From Gambelia wislizenii (lineage: Eukaryota; Chordata; Lepidosauria; Squamata; Crotaphytidae): a DNA stretch of 64,000 nucleotides. Shown one piece after another: positions 10,124 to 20,870 of the stretch (position 1 is the first letter of the stretch; every line of letters begins with the position of its first letter). The position numbers and the translations under genes are program-made. Location of the stretch: assembly GCA_030847615.1 (NCBI GenBank), contig JAUMIR010000003.1, positions 342,254,256 through 342,318,255 on the forward strand. The letters run 5' to 3'. The notes beneath the pieces were generated by a model. That model worked only from the letters and a program-made list of their open reading frames with translations, was not told where the DNA came from and ran no database searches.

Positions 10124-11075
10124 CTCTCTCTCTCTGGCTTTTCTTCGCAAACGAAGATTCAGGAAGGACTCATCCCGCGCTTTCTGCAACCGCACTGATT
10201 GACTAAAAAGGCCAATCTGAGATAAACAAGTCCGGTTGCAGAAAGCACAGCAGAAGGTCTCCTTGGGTGATGTTTGTGGGTAGTGATTCTTTCTGTATTG
10301 TCGTTTCTCTTCAAGACTTGTTCAGCGTGAGTTCTCAAATAAGGCTGCAGCATTGTGGATAGTGCGTCTCCATGCCTCCCAATGTGAGGCCAGGGCGGAC
10401 CACTGTTGGTGATCAATTTGGCTGAGCCTGAGATGTTGTTTCAGGGAGTCCTTGTATTGTTGTTTTGGAGCGCCCCTCTTATGCTGACCCATGGCGAGTT
10501 CACCATAGAGTACTGTTTTTGGGAGGCGATGGTCCTCCATCCTAGAAATGTGCCCTGTCCAGCGCAGCTGTGCTCTCAATATCATGGCCTGAATGCTGGT
10601 GATCCCTGCTTGCTCAAGGACAGCAACATTCATCACATAGTCAGTCCAGTGTATATTTAGGATTGTGCACATACAGCGCTGATGAAAGCGTTCAAGGAGG
10701 CGTAGGTGGTGGCAATAGATGACCCATGTTTCAGATCAATAAAGTAGAATAGACAGTACAATGGCTCTATACACACTGATTTTTGTGCTTCGCCTCAGGT
10801 GTTTATTACTCCAGACTCTTTTGTAAAGTCTTCCAAATGTGCTATATGCCTTTGCTAATCTGTGATTGATCTCTTTGTCAATCTTGGCATCTGAGGAGAT
10901 GATGCTTCCCAGGTAGGTGAACTGCTGAACGGACTTGAGCACAGATTTGCCGATGGCAATGTGGGGATGGTGGTGTTCATCCTGTGGTGCAGGCTGGTAA
11001 AGAACTTCTGTTTTCTTCAGGTTGACTTCCAGCCCAAACAGCTCCGCAGCTGTTGTGAAGCAGGATAATAAATGG
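10124..11075 (-). mobile_element. LINE ORF2 3' end, copy B, with 9-bp TSD
   Basis: The longest of the three copies of this LINE. The minus-strand translation gives FGLEVNLKKTEVLYQPAP, then FTYLGSIISSDAKIDKEI, LAKAYSTFGRLYKRVWSN, KISVYRAIVLSILLY, FHQRCMCTILNIHWTDY, RAQLRWTGHISRMEDHRL and KRGAPKQQYKDSLKQHL. These are the late reverse transcriptase palm/thumb and connection regions of a non-LTR retrotransposon ORF2. Upstream RT motifs are absent (5' truncation), and the frame is broken. The 3' terminus is a GA repeat (plus strand CTCTCTCT). CAATAAACT is present at 10115-10123 and again at 11076-11084, a target duplication that fixes both boundaries. Confidence 0.87.
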
Positions 11076-11620
11076 CAATAAACTACAGTGGGCCATAATC
11101 TGCATCTTCCTTCATTCCATAGATAAGAAATCAGGCCAGAGCAGGAGATAAAAGCTACCAATTCTGGGGCAGGGCGGGGAGGAGGAAAGAGAGATCTACT
11201 GCCCCCCTCTTCCCAGAAGCATTTCTCTCTTGACAACATCTCACCGCAAGAGTTCTTGTGTGTGTGTATGTGTGTGTGTGACACCAATAGTAGCAGCACA
11301 CCTTTACCACAGAAGGATCTAGAGCATTTGCTTCAAGTGCACCATTGATAATCCAGCATTATCTCCATGTCAGTGTCATTTCTAACATGTGTTTGTGTGT
11401 GTGTGTGTGTGCCTTCAAGTCACCATAGTGACTCCAATAGCAGATGTATGAACAAAGACAATGGCTTCCTGACATACTACATATATTAATACAAGAGTCC
11501 TTGCTACTACATGTATAACGAAAGGAATCTTCTCAGAGAGAGTTTTGAACCCTGGGAAACTGACTTTTGGTAAGCTGATTTATTGCATTCACACATCAAC
11601 ACTAACTGACCACTATAAAG
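11076..11620. other. Simple repeats and a BovB-like tail stub
   Basis: TG-rich runs at about 11255-11280 and 11391-11413. The second is followed by GTGTGCCTTCAAGTCACC, matching the reverse of the BovB/SINE 3' tail. No gene. Confidence 0.45.
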
Positions 11621-12215
11621 ATCTGAAAAAAACTGTATCACCTCACCCACCCCTTTGAAAATTTAGGGCAAGGGACATGATTTGCATATCTCTGGATCCT
11701 ATTACATTCTAGCCCACTCCCACAACTGTATAAACATGTGAAGTTGAAGGCTTTCACTGCCGGCATCCATAGATTTTCCTTGGTTTTTTTCCAGGCTGTG
11801 AGGCTGTGTTCTGGAATAGTTTCTTTCTGATGTTTCACCTGCATCTGTGGCTGGCATCCTCAGAGAATGGTTGTGTAGGTGTGTTTACTGTATATGCTGT
11901 GAACCCCTGTTGGGGAGAATATGTAAATTTGTGTTATTCAATGGTTAGTTTCTGGGTATAGAAATGCAAGGATTATTAGTGTCTGTTTGGCTAATGGTTG
12001 GTTGGTGCCCCATTATCTGCTGGAAATCCCCCTATTCCTGGGTGGAATTCATTTGTATGTGTTGAGTTTTGATTCTATTGTATTTCTATTGTATAAATAT
12101 GCTGTTAATGACTGAGGACTTAATACCACTCTACTGCATCCAAAGAAGTGGATATACATCCACAAAAGCTCATGCAAAAATTAAAAAACTTGTTAGTCTT
12201 AAGGGTGCTGACACA
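11620..12215 (+). repeat. Unclassified repeat with internal insertion
   Basis: Bases 11627-11735 (CTGTATCACCTCACCC, CCTTTGAAAATTTAGGG, CATGATTTGCATATCT, TACATTCTAGCCCACTCCCA) match the minus strand of 53150-53290. The match resumes at about 12118 (TAATACCACTCTACTGCATC, AAGCTCATGCAAAAAT). Between lies an unrelated block, about 11736-12110, containing GAAGGCTTTCACTGCCGGC and TTTCACCTGCATCTGTGGC, which looks like another old repeat. No intact protein. Confidence 0.5.
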
Positions 12216-12237
12216 TTTCTTTTTTCTCCCCCTTCCT

Positions 12238-12415
12238 CCTTTTTATGCTTCAAGTCATCTGTCAACTTATGGTGATCCCATGAATTTCATAGGGTTTTCT
12301 TAGGCAAGAAATACTGAGAGGTGGTTTTGCCAGTTCCTTCCTCTGAAATATAGCCTACAGTACCTGGTATTCTTTGGCAGTCTCACATTCAAGTACTAAT
12401 CAGACAGGATGTGTC
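12238..12415 (-). repeat. 5S rRNA-derived SINE, 5'-incomplete (minus strand)
   Basis: The plus strand starts with the reversed BovB-like tail (TTCAAGTCATCTGTCAACTT, ATGGTGATCCCATGAATTTC). The body follows, then at 12356-12412 the reverse complement of the 5S 3' half: CCTACAGTACCTGGTATTCT and CATTCAAGTACTAATCAGAC. The 5S part upstream of the C-box region is missing or unrecognisable, so its internal promoter is incomplete. Confidence 0.78.
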
Positions 12416-12494
12416 CCTGGGATCATTTCTAACATACAATTCCCCTGTAATGATAGCAAGTAAGCAGGGGTATGATATCTCTGTCAATAGTCTT

Positions 12495-13097
12495 CATATC
12501 CTTCCCTTTCATTTCCTTTCACTGGCAGGCAAAGACCTTTTTGTTTAAGAAGATTTTTAATGTATAGCGGGGAAGCTTTTTATTGAAATGATTTATCTTT
12601 TTAAACTTTGTATGTCTTTTAAATAATTTTGTACTGTTTTATGTGATTTTAATTATTTTTAAATTTTTGTTTAGGTTTTAATTGATTGTCTCCAGGATCT
12701 GCCTTGAGTCCCAGGACTTTTTCAGACAGGGCTTACCGAACAAGAAGACTTCGGAATAGTTATGACGCTGTAACATGGCAAGGGGTCTGTTTCGGGCAAC
12801 ACCATCCCTCTCTCGGCTTCGTCTGTGTCACTTCCATGTATGATTGGAGGCAGCCGCACCATCTTTTACTCACGGAAGTTGTCCATGAGTAAAATATGGT
12901 GCGGCTGCCTCCAATCATACACAGAAGTGACATGGACGATGCTGAGAGAAGGACGGCAGCGTCCTAAATGGACCCCCTGCCACATGACACCGTCGTAACT
13001 ATTCCGGAGTCTTCTTGCGCAATAAGTCCTGTCTGGAAAAGTCTCCACTCTGGGAGAAAGGCAACATATACATGAAAATCAATCAATCAATAAATGC
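12495..13097 (+). repeat. L2-like LINE 3' end, split by a 331-bp palindrome
   Basis: AT-rich 3' region ending GATCTGCCTTGAGTCCCA, then, after the insertion at 12714-13044, CTCTGGGAGAAAGGCAACAT and a short AATC/AATAAA tail. The undisturbed order (CCTTGAGTCCCA then GGGAGAAAGG) is seen at 63275-63310 and around 40820-40860, which supports the reading. No coding part remains. Confidence 0.7.
12714..13044. mobile_element. 331-bp foldback element, TSD CCA
   Basis: Near-perfect long palindrome, ends GGACTTTTTCAGACAGG and, reversed, AGACTTTTCCAGACAGG, closing in a short loop near 12880. CCA flanks both sides (12711-12713, 13045-13047), and removing the element plus one CCA restores an uninterrupted L2 3' tail. 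The sister copy at 41146-41476 is the same length. No coding capacity; the open frames on both strands are arms of the palindrome. Confidence 0.88.
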
Positions 13098-13945
13098 CAG
13101 TAGGGGCAGATGTGGTCTGCCACCAAAAGGTGCAGAATAGTTTCTGAAGCTCTGAAAAAAATCAAAATAAAAAGGAGCATTCATGTAACAGGCTTACAGC
13201 TGACTTTTTAACTTCTTATATAACAAATCTTAATGCCCTCATCCTTTTAAAACCAGGGGTGTAAAGAATATGCACAAATTTTCTTGTCCTTGAGACTTTT
13301 CTTCCCTACATGAAAGTAAAATACCAGTATCTTTTATGTGTGTGTGTTGGGGGGGGGCAGCAGAAGCAATAGCAAAAAAAAAAAAAAAGTTCTTGAAAAT
13401 GCAAGGTTTTTGCAGAAAAGTGGGTTTTCTGCAAAAACAAAACAAAAACCCACTCCAACATAATTTGTAGAAAACCACTGTATTTTGTGCAAAAAGTCCA
13501 ATGTGAAAATGTTTACCAAAAAAAGTCCTGAAACATTAGAAGTATCAAAAACGTTGAAACTTCTTTTTCTCCAGTGCAAAAATAAAATAAACAAAGGTTT
13601 ATATCCTTATTTTTAATCCTCGCAAGCATTTGTCTTTATGTTCAGTGGCAGTTTGGGTTAGATGGACCTCCTGCTTACACAATGAATTCTCCTCCTGATC
13701 CATAAACCCTCTGCCTTCCAGTCTCTCACTTTGCCAAGAACAATTCTTGCCTCAACTGGTGGCTGGGTACACAGAACTGACTATCAGCTTACACGGTTAT
13801 AATTAGATATATGCCTCTGCATGCTCAGAGGTGTTTCTATTTATTCTAACTTGGGAAGCTGTTAAAATATAAATAAAACAGCAGAGGGAGAAAGGGAAGG
13901 CAGTGTGTCGTAAAAGACAACAGAACAACACTCCACCTCCTCAGA
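13098..13945. other. No recognisable feature
   Basis: AT-rich with homopolymer runs (poly-G near 13349 and poly-A near 13375). Nothing coding or repetitive is identified. Confidence 0.4.
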
Positions 13946-13947
13946 AC

Positions 13948-14063
13948 TGCCTTCCCCAAACTGGTGCCCTCCAGATGTCTTGGACTTTAGCTTCATTGAT
14001 TCTGCACCTGTTGTCCAAGTTTCCTGTGGCTGATATCCGAGGGGCACTAGGATTGGGAAGGCT
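13948..14063. mobile_element. hAT-like MITE remnant
   Basis: CCTTCCCCAAACTGGTGCCC at the left and, reversed, CCTTCCCAATCCTAGTGCCC at the right enclose a decayed palindrome containing CCAGATGTCTTGGAC. Partial relatives are at 18237-18290 and 21890-21945. No clear 8-bp duplication was found. Confidence 0.6.
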
Positions 14064-14238
14064 TACTCGGGATAACTATCCCTTTATCTTACCAGTGGCA
14101 GTGGCTATGGACTAAAATCTAGAGAATATTTACCTACCCATCCACTGACACTGAAGCTACAACAACTACTCATGTACTGGGTTTCTCATAGACATCTATC
14201 TGATCCATGTATCTTTGAACAGAATTATAGAATATCAT

Positions 14239-14850
14239 TGTTATTGTTGTTGTTGTTGTATTTATTTATATCTCACCTGCTCCCTAGTTTGGGATTCAGA
14301 GCAACTTACAACAGATTTTTCAAAAAGAAAAATTCACAAAATACAAAAGTTAAATTTTGATTCATTATCAAAACATTAAGACCAGTTAAAATAATAAACC
14401 ATTAAAAAGAACAGCACAACAAAAATAGCAAATAGAAAATCCAGATCATTGTAGAAGTCTTGTCCCACCTAAAATAATCTGTCTTCAAAGGCCTGGTGAA
14501 ACAAAAAGTTCTTCACCTGTTTGCGGAAAGAGAGTAGTGAGGATCCCAGTCTAACCTCTCTGGGAATGGAGTCCCAGAGTCTAGGGGCAGCCACTGTGAA
14601 GGTCCTATCTCATGTCCCTGCCAACTGTGCTTGTGATGGTGGTGAGACAAAGAGAAGGGCCTCCCCAGCAGATCTCAAAACACAGAAAGTTTCATAAGGG
14701 AGAATAAGGTCTTTCACATAACCTGGACCTGAGCTGAATAGGGCTTTATAGGTCAAAACTGGCACTTTGGATTGTGGCCAGAAATGGACCGGCAGCCAGT
14801 GGAGCTGTTGCAACAAGAGAGTTGTGTGCTCCCTGTAGCCAACCATATGT
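14239..14850 (-). mobile_element. L2 LINE ORF2 C-terminus and 3' end (minus strand)
   Basis: The minus-strand frame reads LHWLPVHFWPQSKVPVLTYKAL followed by a GPGYVKDLILPY block. These correspond to the LHWLPV...VLTFKAL...YL..LLPY region that follows the reverse transcriptase in L2-clade ORF2, and they match the plus-strand L2 copy at 30070-31435. The 3' end is the (AAC/AAT)n run at 14239-14270, seen as GTTATTGTTGTTG. Stops and frameshifts make it a dead copy. Confidence 0.82.
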
Positions 14851-15064
14851 AGGCCTATGGGAGGGGTTTAGCTATGGGGCAGTCCAAAATGAAGGCATTG
14901 CACACACACACACCCAGTAAGAATTCTGCCCTCCAAAACATTTTCCTTCAGTCCCCAAATTTCTAGCACTGAAGAGTGGGATACTGAAAATTGTTCACAC
15001 CTAGAACTCTTCTATTTGCTTTGTTCACATTCCTTTGCCCCATTTCTTTGGATGCCCAAACTCT

Positions 15065-15746
15065 GGGGTTGTCTAAACGATGAAAATACTCCTCATGGAA
15101 TGCGAGGAGAATACGACCTGACTTAATAGCATCCCGCATTGTATCATCGTATTCAGAAGGAGGGGGGTTAAATACACCATATACAGTACTGTGCAGGAAA
15201 AGCCTTCACGGCTTTCCCCAGAGTTTTTTTAAAAACAGTAGGGAGGGATGCACATTCCTGTTCATTGGGGCAAGTGATGCAAATTGGTTTGCTTTCCCAA
15301 AGAAGTAGAAGTTGAAAGCTGATTGGCCAGATGAGCGCGGTGGGCAGGGCTTGCTAAAAAGGCAAGCACCTGGAACCACCATGTTTTTTTCACCTTAGCG
15401 AGCAAGTGCTAATGCGATAAAACAGAAGTTTGTGATTTTTTGCTTTTCTGTTAAGGTGAAAGCTTGCAGAAAGCACAAGATGAGTCCTTCCTGAATCTTC
15501 GTTCGCAAAGAACAAGCCAGAGGATAAGGTGAAATATTGTACTTTCACACCCTATTCTTTTTTTTATAATATTGTTTGGCAGTGGCAACTGGTGAGAATA
15601 AAAATGCAAGTAATTCACTCATGGACGCCATCTTGATTCACAGACATGTCCATTTGCACAGCAAATACATGCCTGAAATCTACCTTTTAAAAAAAAACCC
15701 AAAAAAACATTAAGACCCTTTCTTTTTGCCTCATATAGACAACCCC
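15065..15746 (+). mobile_element. 682-bp TIR element, TSD TCT, with LINE stub inside
   Basis: The left end is GGGGTTGTCTAAACGATG; the right end reversed is GGGGTTGTCTATATGAGG. TCT flanks both ends (15062-15064, 15747-15749). The core (AAGCACCTGGAACCACCATG, then a TTTTTTATAATATTGTTTGG block and GAATAAAAATGCAAGTAATT) is shared with 18976-19620, and in the opposite orientation with 22857-23470 and 54990-55601. A 63-bp LINE tail interrupts it at 15462-15524. No transposase. Confidence 0.85.
15462..15524 (+). mobile_element. 63-bp LINE 3' stub with 10-bp TSD
   Basis: Reads GCTTGCAGAAAGCACAAGAT, TGAGTCCTTCCTGAATCTTC and GTTCGCAAAGAACAAGCC, the last ~60 bp of the LINE also seen at 4469, 10124 and 28326. 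TAAGGTGAAA flanks it at 15452-15461 and 15525-15534, a perfect 10-bp target duplication, so it entered as a separate, extremely 5'-truncated insertion or as a tiny SINE. Confidence 0.85.
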
Positions 15747-15749
15747 TCT

Positions 15750-17092
15750 ATTTCTAAACCCTCAACTGAAGTTTTACATTGCTATAATGCTAGACATTTG
15801 GGAAATGAAGGAACATTTCATTTGGGTTCAGAATTCTTATTTGAGGGGCAACAACTGTATTTTGTCTCCCTATAGCTCCAACCCTCCTCTTTGGTCTGAT
15901 CTAACAGGGCTTGAGGAGCTAGGCAGGTATTCTCAACAGAGGATTGTCAAGCCCCAACACAGTACTGTTTTGGACTGTCCATGAAATATGTACTCTTTAA
16001 ATGTCTCAAAATTTAAAGCTTATTAAACATTTTTACAATCCCAGCAGTGAATCTAGCTTCTGATTACCTTCTGCTCTTACAAAATTGTTGCTATTTTATT
16101 CATTGCATTTTTAAGAATGTTGCCTGAATAATGGATATGAAGTGAATTGTTTTCATAATTGCTGTCTTTGGTCCTGTCCAAACTATTGCAAAAAATGTGA
16201 GATCTCTTGCAAAAGAAAGCTTCATTTATTGCTAGTTGGGACTTCCTGGAAAAGTATTTACAAACTCTACAGACCTCTTCAGCCAGCAGGGAGGGGAGGG
16301 AGGATGAAGGAAGCTGGGTAGGGAATTTGGTCAATAAATATTCAGAGTTCATAATGCTATAGACAATTAGCCAGTAATAGATCTCTTCTGTATTGGTTCT
16401 AGAGACCTGGATAGGCATGGCTGCTTTTTTAAAGGTCCAGTATTTAAAAAGATCTTACCATTTCAATGTAAAGGCCTTTTGCCCCCCGCCTCTAGCAAAG
16501 AGCCCTTTAATCAAAACTAGAAAACAACATGTCCTTTTAAAAAGGGCAAGGAGCTTTTTTGCTGAAATCTGTCCTCCATTAAAAAACAAAAACAATCTCT
16601 AGGTAGAAATAAATGTTTTTGCCTGTGCTGGGAATTACCTCTGGATATTCCATGAAAAGGGCAACCTCATGTGAATGTTTCTTTAAAAAAAAAAAACAAA
16701 CCCAAGAACTTTAGCAACAGATACAGCAACCAACAGTAATATTTTGTCCTTCTCCCCCCCGCCCCGGTTAGGAGCTAATAGGAGATTGGTGGGACTGCCT
16801 GTGCATGGAATGGGTTTAGCAATAAACAAGGCTGGTGCCTCCAACAAAATGCTGCAGTGTAGAGTTTTCCAGTTGTCCCACTATGTGCTCTTCTTGGATG
16901 TCTCATTCCCTCACTCCACCCCTACAGACACTTAATAGTCTGTTGTTGCTGAGCATGCTCTGTTCTCCTTGTTGGGCTGTGTTTTATATAATCCCTTAGG
17001 CCCCCACCAAAGATTGGGTGTTTGTTTTTTGTACTTCTGCCACAATTAAGGTTCCCTTAAACATGCAGATACCTAGATTTTCTATGGACTTT
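15750..17092. other. No recognisable feature
   Basis: No domain or repeat family is recognised. Open frames of up to 113 codons (minus strand near 16077-16418) have no identifiable domain. Confidence 0.4.
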
Positions 17093-17095
17093 ATC

Positions 17096-17633
17096 AGATG
17101 CGGGGGGATGCAGCACAAAACCGTGTCCCCAGAAGAATGCTACAAGAAGAGAAAGGGTGACATTAGAATCATAGAAGCATAGAATTGCAGAGTTGGAAGA
17201 TACCACGAGGGCCATCCAGTCCAACCCCCTGCCATGCAGGAAATCACGATCAAAGCATCCCCGACAGATGGCCATCCAGCCTCTGTTTAAAGACCTCCAA
17301 GGAAGGAGACCCCACCACGCTCCGAGGGAGTGTGTTCCACTGCCGAACAGCTCTTACTGTCAAAAAGTTCCTCCTAATGTTGGGGTAGAATCTCTGTTCC
17401 TGGAGCTTGCATCCATTGCCCGTGTCCTTCAGCCATTCCAGGGGTGTAGCATGGGTGTGAATAAAGCATCCCTTTTTTATTGATGTGCTAAGCCGTCAAT
17501 AAAAAGAGACGCATTATTCACACCCGCACTACACCCCTGGAACAGCTGAAGGACGATGTTGCCTGATAATGTTTCCTGTTTTTGTTCTTGTAGCATTCTT
17601 CTGATGCGGTTTTTGCCGCATCTGATAAAGTCC
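17096..17633. mobile_element. TIR element (GGACTTTATCAGATGCGG), TSD TAT, split by CR1
   Basis: The left end is GGACTTTATCAGATGCGG and the right end is its exact reverse complement over 18 bases. TAT flanks both sides (17093-17095, 17634-17636). The interior carries the paired GGGTGTGAATAAAGC / CAATAAAAAGAGACGC arms also found at 5732-6041. A CR1 3' end (17165-17419) lies inside. No transposase. Confidence 0.87.
17165..17419 (-). mobile_element. CR1 LINE 3' end (minus strand)
   Basis: The plus strand starts with the reversed CR1 terminal octamer region (AGAATCATAGAAGCATAGAA). It continues as the reverse complement of the CR1 ORF2 C-terminus, matching 57595-57856 (GATGGCCATCCAGCCTCTG and GGAGTGTGTTCCACTGCCG). 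No target duplication is seen, which is usual for CR1. It interrupts the TIR element around it. Confidence 0.92.
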
Positions 17634-17639
17634 TATGTC

Positions 17640-18720
17640 TCCTCTTGACTACCATTCTGTTGGCACTCAACAACTGAGTTTGCTGTTAGAGCAAGGTGAT
17701 AACTGTAGTAAGAAAGCTTAAATGATAATGTAAGCACTTCTGCTCTTGTTCACATGTGCAGGTTTAAAATCTTGATTATTATTTTTTGCCTTGCCTTGCA
17801 TTCTCCAGAGGTGCCATATTTCCAATACATATGCAAACAGTATGCCATTTTTCTCCAACCCCTAGAAAGCACACCTTCCATTCCATTATAAAATCTCGAC
17901 CCAAAAGAGGACATGGTTGTACACTGGCATAATAGGTAATGATCTAATCCTCATCATTTCCTTTCATTTCATCTACTGTCCATTTCCTTCCCCTGAGCAC
18001 TTATAGCTGCCACCAGCAGCATAACGGCTGGATAGAGAGATGGAATTTAAGTTTTGTCTGCCTTTCAAGTCTAATGGCACCTGGAGGTGAATTGAAGAGA
18101 GTGAATGTATTGGCCAGGTGGCAGGAAGTCTACAAGAAAGCTCTGTCTGCAGTCCTAAAAATGCTATAAACTGGATCGTATACAACTGAACTATCCTACT
18201 AAAGTTCTGCCAAGAGAAAAAGCACAGTTTGCTGAGTTTATGGAATATGTAGTCCAACATATCTGGAGGGCAATGAGTTGGGGAAAGTCTGGTTTGGGAT
18301 ATTTTTCTTCACTTACACTTCTCTGGCAACATACCCTCACTGTCCCTATTGACACATTGGTAGTTAAAAAGCAACAGATGTCCCAAGACTTTGCACAAAG
18401 CTGCTGGTGCGTCTTGAATGAGTGCTTGTTTCAGTATTCACTACAAGCCACATCTGAGTGTTTTACAAAATTAATCCCACAAAAAGGACAAGATGATGCA
18501 GAATTTGAGTTCCTTGCAGTGCAATCCTATATATGATTATTCAAAAATAATCCCCATTTGTGATGATGGGTGTGGCTTTATTACACCATTAAATTCAGTA
18601 AGTCTTACTCCAAGATAAATATATACAGTGGATTTTCACAGGTGACAAAAGAACCTGCAGAGATGTTCCCAGAGGTTTTCATGGTCTCTAGTCCCCTTGG
18701 GTAGGACCCAAACTAATGGA
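17640..18720. other. Mostly unrecognised; two small repeat fragments
   Basis: Bases 18237-18290 hold a half hAT-MITE (GTAGTCCAACATATCTGGAG then GAGTTGGGGAAAG). Bases 18516-18640 resemble the small AAGTAAG/CCTATA repeat listed at 1146. No coding sequence is recognised. Confidence 0.4.
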
Positions 18721-18729
18721 TTCAAAATA

Positions 18730-18955
18730 CAGTTGGCCCTCCATAACCATGGGTTCTGCATCCACAGATTCAACCAACCATGGCTCGAAAATATTTGAGG
18801 GGGGGATCCAAAAAGCAAACCTTGCTTTTCGCCATTTTATATAAGGGACACCATTTTATTATGCCATTGTACATACTGGGACTTGAGCATCCATGGATTT
18901 TGGCATTTACAGGAGATCCTGGAAACAAACCCTGGCATATACTAAGGGCCCAGCG
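18730..18955. mobile_element. Tigger/pogo-like MITE, TSD TA
   Basis: The left end CAGTTGGCCCTCCATAACC and the degraded right end (reversed: CGCTGGGCCC) are each bordered by TA (18728-18729, 18956-18957). Internal blocks TTCAACCAACCATGG and GAGCATCCATGGATTTTGG are typical of Tigger-derived MITEs; copies at 34770-35004 and 59103-59331 are related. Confidence 0.82.
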
Positions 18956-18975
18956 TACAAGAAAGGGGATTCTGA

Positions 18976-19620
18976 GGGCTGGTCGAAATGGTGAAATAAA
19001 TCCTCATAAAATCCAGGGGGAATCCCATGTGTCCAAATGAGATCCCGCTGTGTTCCCTTTTTTTCAGAGGGAGGGGGAGCAAAATTCAGGAAAATTGTGT
19101 GTGTGGGGGAAGCCTTCAGGGCTTTTCCTGAGGTTTATTTTATTTTTTTTTAATTGTGGGGGAAATGTACACTCCTACTCATTAGGACAACCAAATCACA
19201 CCACATCACATTTCTGAAAAGGATAACTGATTGGTTGGACATGCGTGGGGGCAGAGCTTGCTAAGAAGGCAACACCTGGAACCGTCATGTTGGATTGTCA
19301 CCATAGTGATTGTGCACTGAGGTGAAACAGTCTTTCTTTTTCCTTTTTTTCATTAAGTGGATGATCGCTCTTCTGCACCTTGGATGTAGGTTATTTTTTT
19401 AAAAAAAAAACTGTTTGGCAGGGGCAAGTTGGGGAGTATAGAACTGCGAGTAATTCACTTGTGCCTACCATTTTGATTCACTGGCATGCCTCCGTATGAA
19501 CAGCTTTGCACACCACACCTCGCAAAAGATAGTTGAGATAGGTGAAGTTGAGACATTTGTGCTACAAATTGGTGTATGCACACACCAATCCACATTTCAT
19601 TCCCTCATCTAGACCAGCCC
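18976..19620 (+). mobile_element. 645-bp TIR element (GGGCTGGTC), relative of 15065-15746
   Basis: The left end GGGCTGGTCGAAATGG and right end reversed GGGCTGGTCTAGATGAGG are inverted repeats. The core includes GATTGGTTGGACATGCGTGG, GCAACACCTGGAACCGTCAT and GCGAGTAATTCACTTGTGC, colinear with 15065-15746. A 3-bp duplication is not clear (TGA versus ACT). It lies 20 bp after the Tigger-like MITE. No transposase. Confidence 0.75.
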
Positions 19621-20044
19621 ACTAAACATTACGGAAAATGTCCTGGTAGTAAGACTGGGTGTTAAAATTTGTTGGGTTCATTGAACCGCTTGTGGAGATA
19701 GATAATGAAAGGTTTCACTGCGCCCTCCCTCTCTGACTGGTTCATGCTTTGATCAATTCCTAGCCACCTTGTCTAGCAACAGCAGCAAGCCAAAAGCTTT
19801 GCCAGCCAGTTCCAGCTCTGCTGCAGTGCTGCATGCTTGCCAGGAAAAGCTAAAGAAGAAGAGAAAAAAGAGTCGATTGCTACCTTGTAGGCAGGCCCCA
19901 CCAAGGAAGGAAAAGCAGGCAAGAAAGAAGCAAGGAGGGAGAATGAAAGAGAATGATAGAGGGGAGGGAGGGTTATCAGGAGAGTGCATGTGTACACACT
20001 TTGGGGGAAAACATTAGAACCAGCTGTTAATTATTTTGAATTAT

Positions 20045-20215
20045 GCCACTGGGTAAGAACTGTTTGACAGTGTAAAAGGCTACTTCAGAAGATGGTGGAT
20101 TTTCCTTCATTTGAGGTTTTTAATCATAAATTAGATTGCCACCTCTCAGGGGAACATTAGTAGTAGATTCCTCTGCTGGCAGAAGGGAGTCTCTTCCAAT
20201 TCTACAATTCTATGA
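20045..20215 (+). mobile_element. CR1 LINE 3' end, degraded
   Basis: Decayed ORF2 C-terminal sequence (ACTGTTTGACAGTG) runs into GGGAGTCTCTTCCAATTCTAC and the CR1 terminal octamer-like ACAATTCTATGATT. Same order as 57660-57856. Confidence 0.7.
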
Positions 20216-20364
20216 TTTCCTGAAACTCCCAAACAGTCCAAAGTGTCTGAAATATGAGTAAGCAAGGGGATCTTGTTTTGAGACCAACTGAGAGAAAGAA
20301 ATTGTAGCATGAGCTTTCGTAGACTTGGGACTGATGAAGTCCCAAGATGTAGCAAAAACTGTCG

Positions 20365-20557
20365 TAAGGATGGGATAACACAAAAGGGTGAAATTATCAG
20401 ACAATGTCATCATCCAGCCATTCTGGGGGTGTAGCACGGGCATGAATAAGGCGTCACTTTTTATTGACACCTTATTCATGCCCATGCCACACAGTGGGTA
20501 TGGGTGAGGATGCGGGCGTCTGATAATTTTGCCCTTTGGGCTATCATCCCATCCTTA
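20365..20557. mobile_element. 193-bp TIR element
   Basis: The left end TAAGGATGGGATAACACAAA and the right end reversed TAAGGATGGGATGATAGCCC are inverted repeats, continuing inward as AAATTATCAGAC on both sides. The centre is an inverted repeat around GCATGAATAAGGCGTCAC. Related internally to 5732-6041. The duplicated target is not certain. Confidence 0.65.
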
Positions 20558-20656
20558 TGATGCAATTTTGGATGTGTTTTTTTTTCCTGTGTATTCCTAA
20601 AATTGATAAAGTCATTGGTCTACTTCCTCAGATGCACAGAGTGCTACAGTTTCTTT

Positions 20657-20790
20657 GGATTTTATCACACTACACTGTTATAGTGCTATTATTCCACAAT
20701 AACTGCTATGGCTGCCTCCTATGGAATTCTGTGGTTTGTAGTTTAGTGGGGCTTGAGAGCTTTCTGGCTGAGAGTTCTAAATACCCTACC
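20657..20790. mobile_element. Half copy of a 'GGAYTTTATCACACTACACTG' MITE
   Basis: Starts GGATTTTATCACACTACACT and continues GTTATAGTGCTATTATTCC and GCTATGGCTGCCTCC. It matches the left half of the palindrome at 43040-43260; the right half is absent. Confidence 0.7.
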
Positions 20791-20870
20791 TTTCCTTTTT
20801 CTTTGTTAGTCTCAAAGGTGCTACAAGATCCCCTTGCTTACTGATATTCCAGACTAACATGGCTATATCT

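Larger units (their letters stand above)
20255..20870. repeat. Composite repeat with inverted arms and two insertions
   Basis: The left arm (GGGGATCTTGTTTTGAGACC, CATGAGCTTTCGTAGAC) and right arm (GTCTCAAAGGTGCTACAAGA, TCCCCTTGC) are inverted relative to each other. These are the blocks of the family listed at 6075 and 37175. A TIR element (20365-20557) and a half MITE (20657-20790) are inserted between the arms. Confidence 0.5.
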
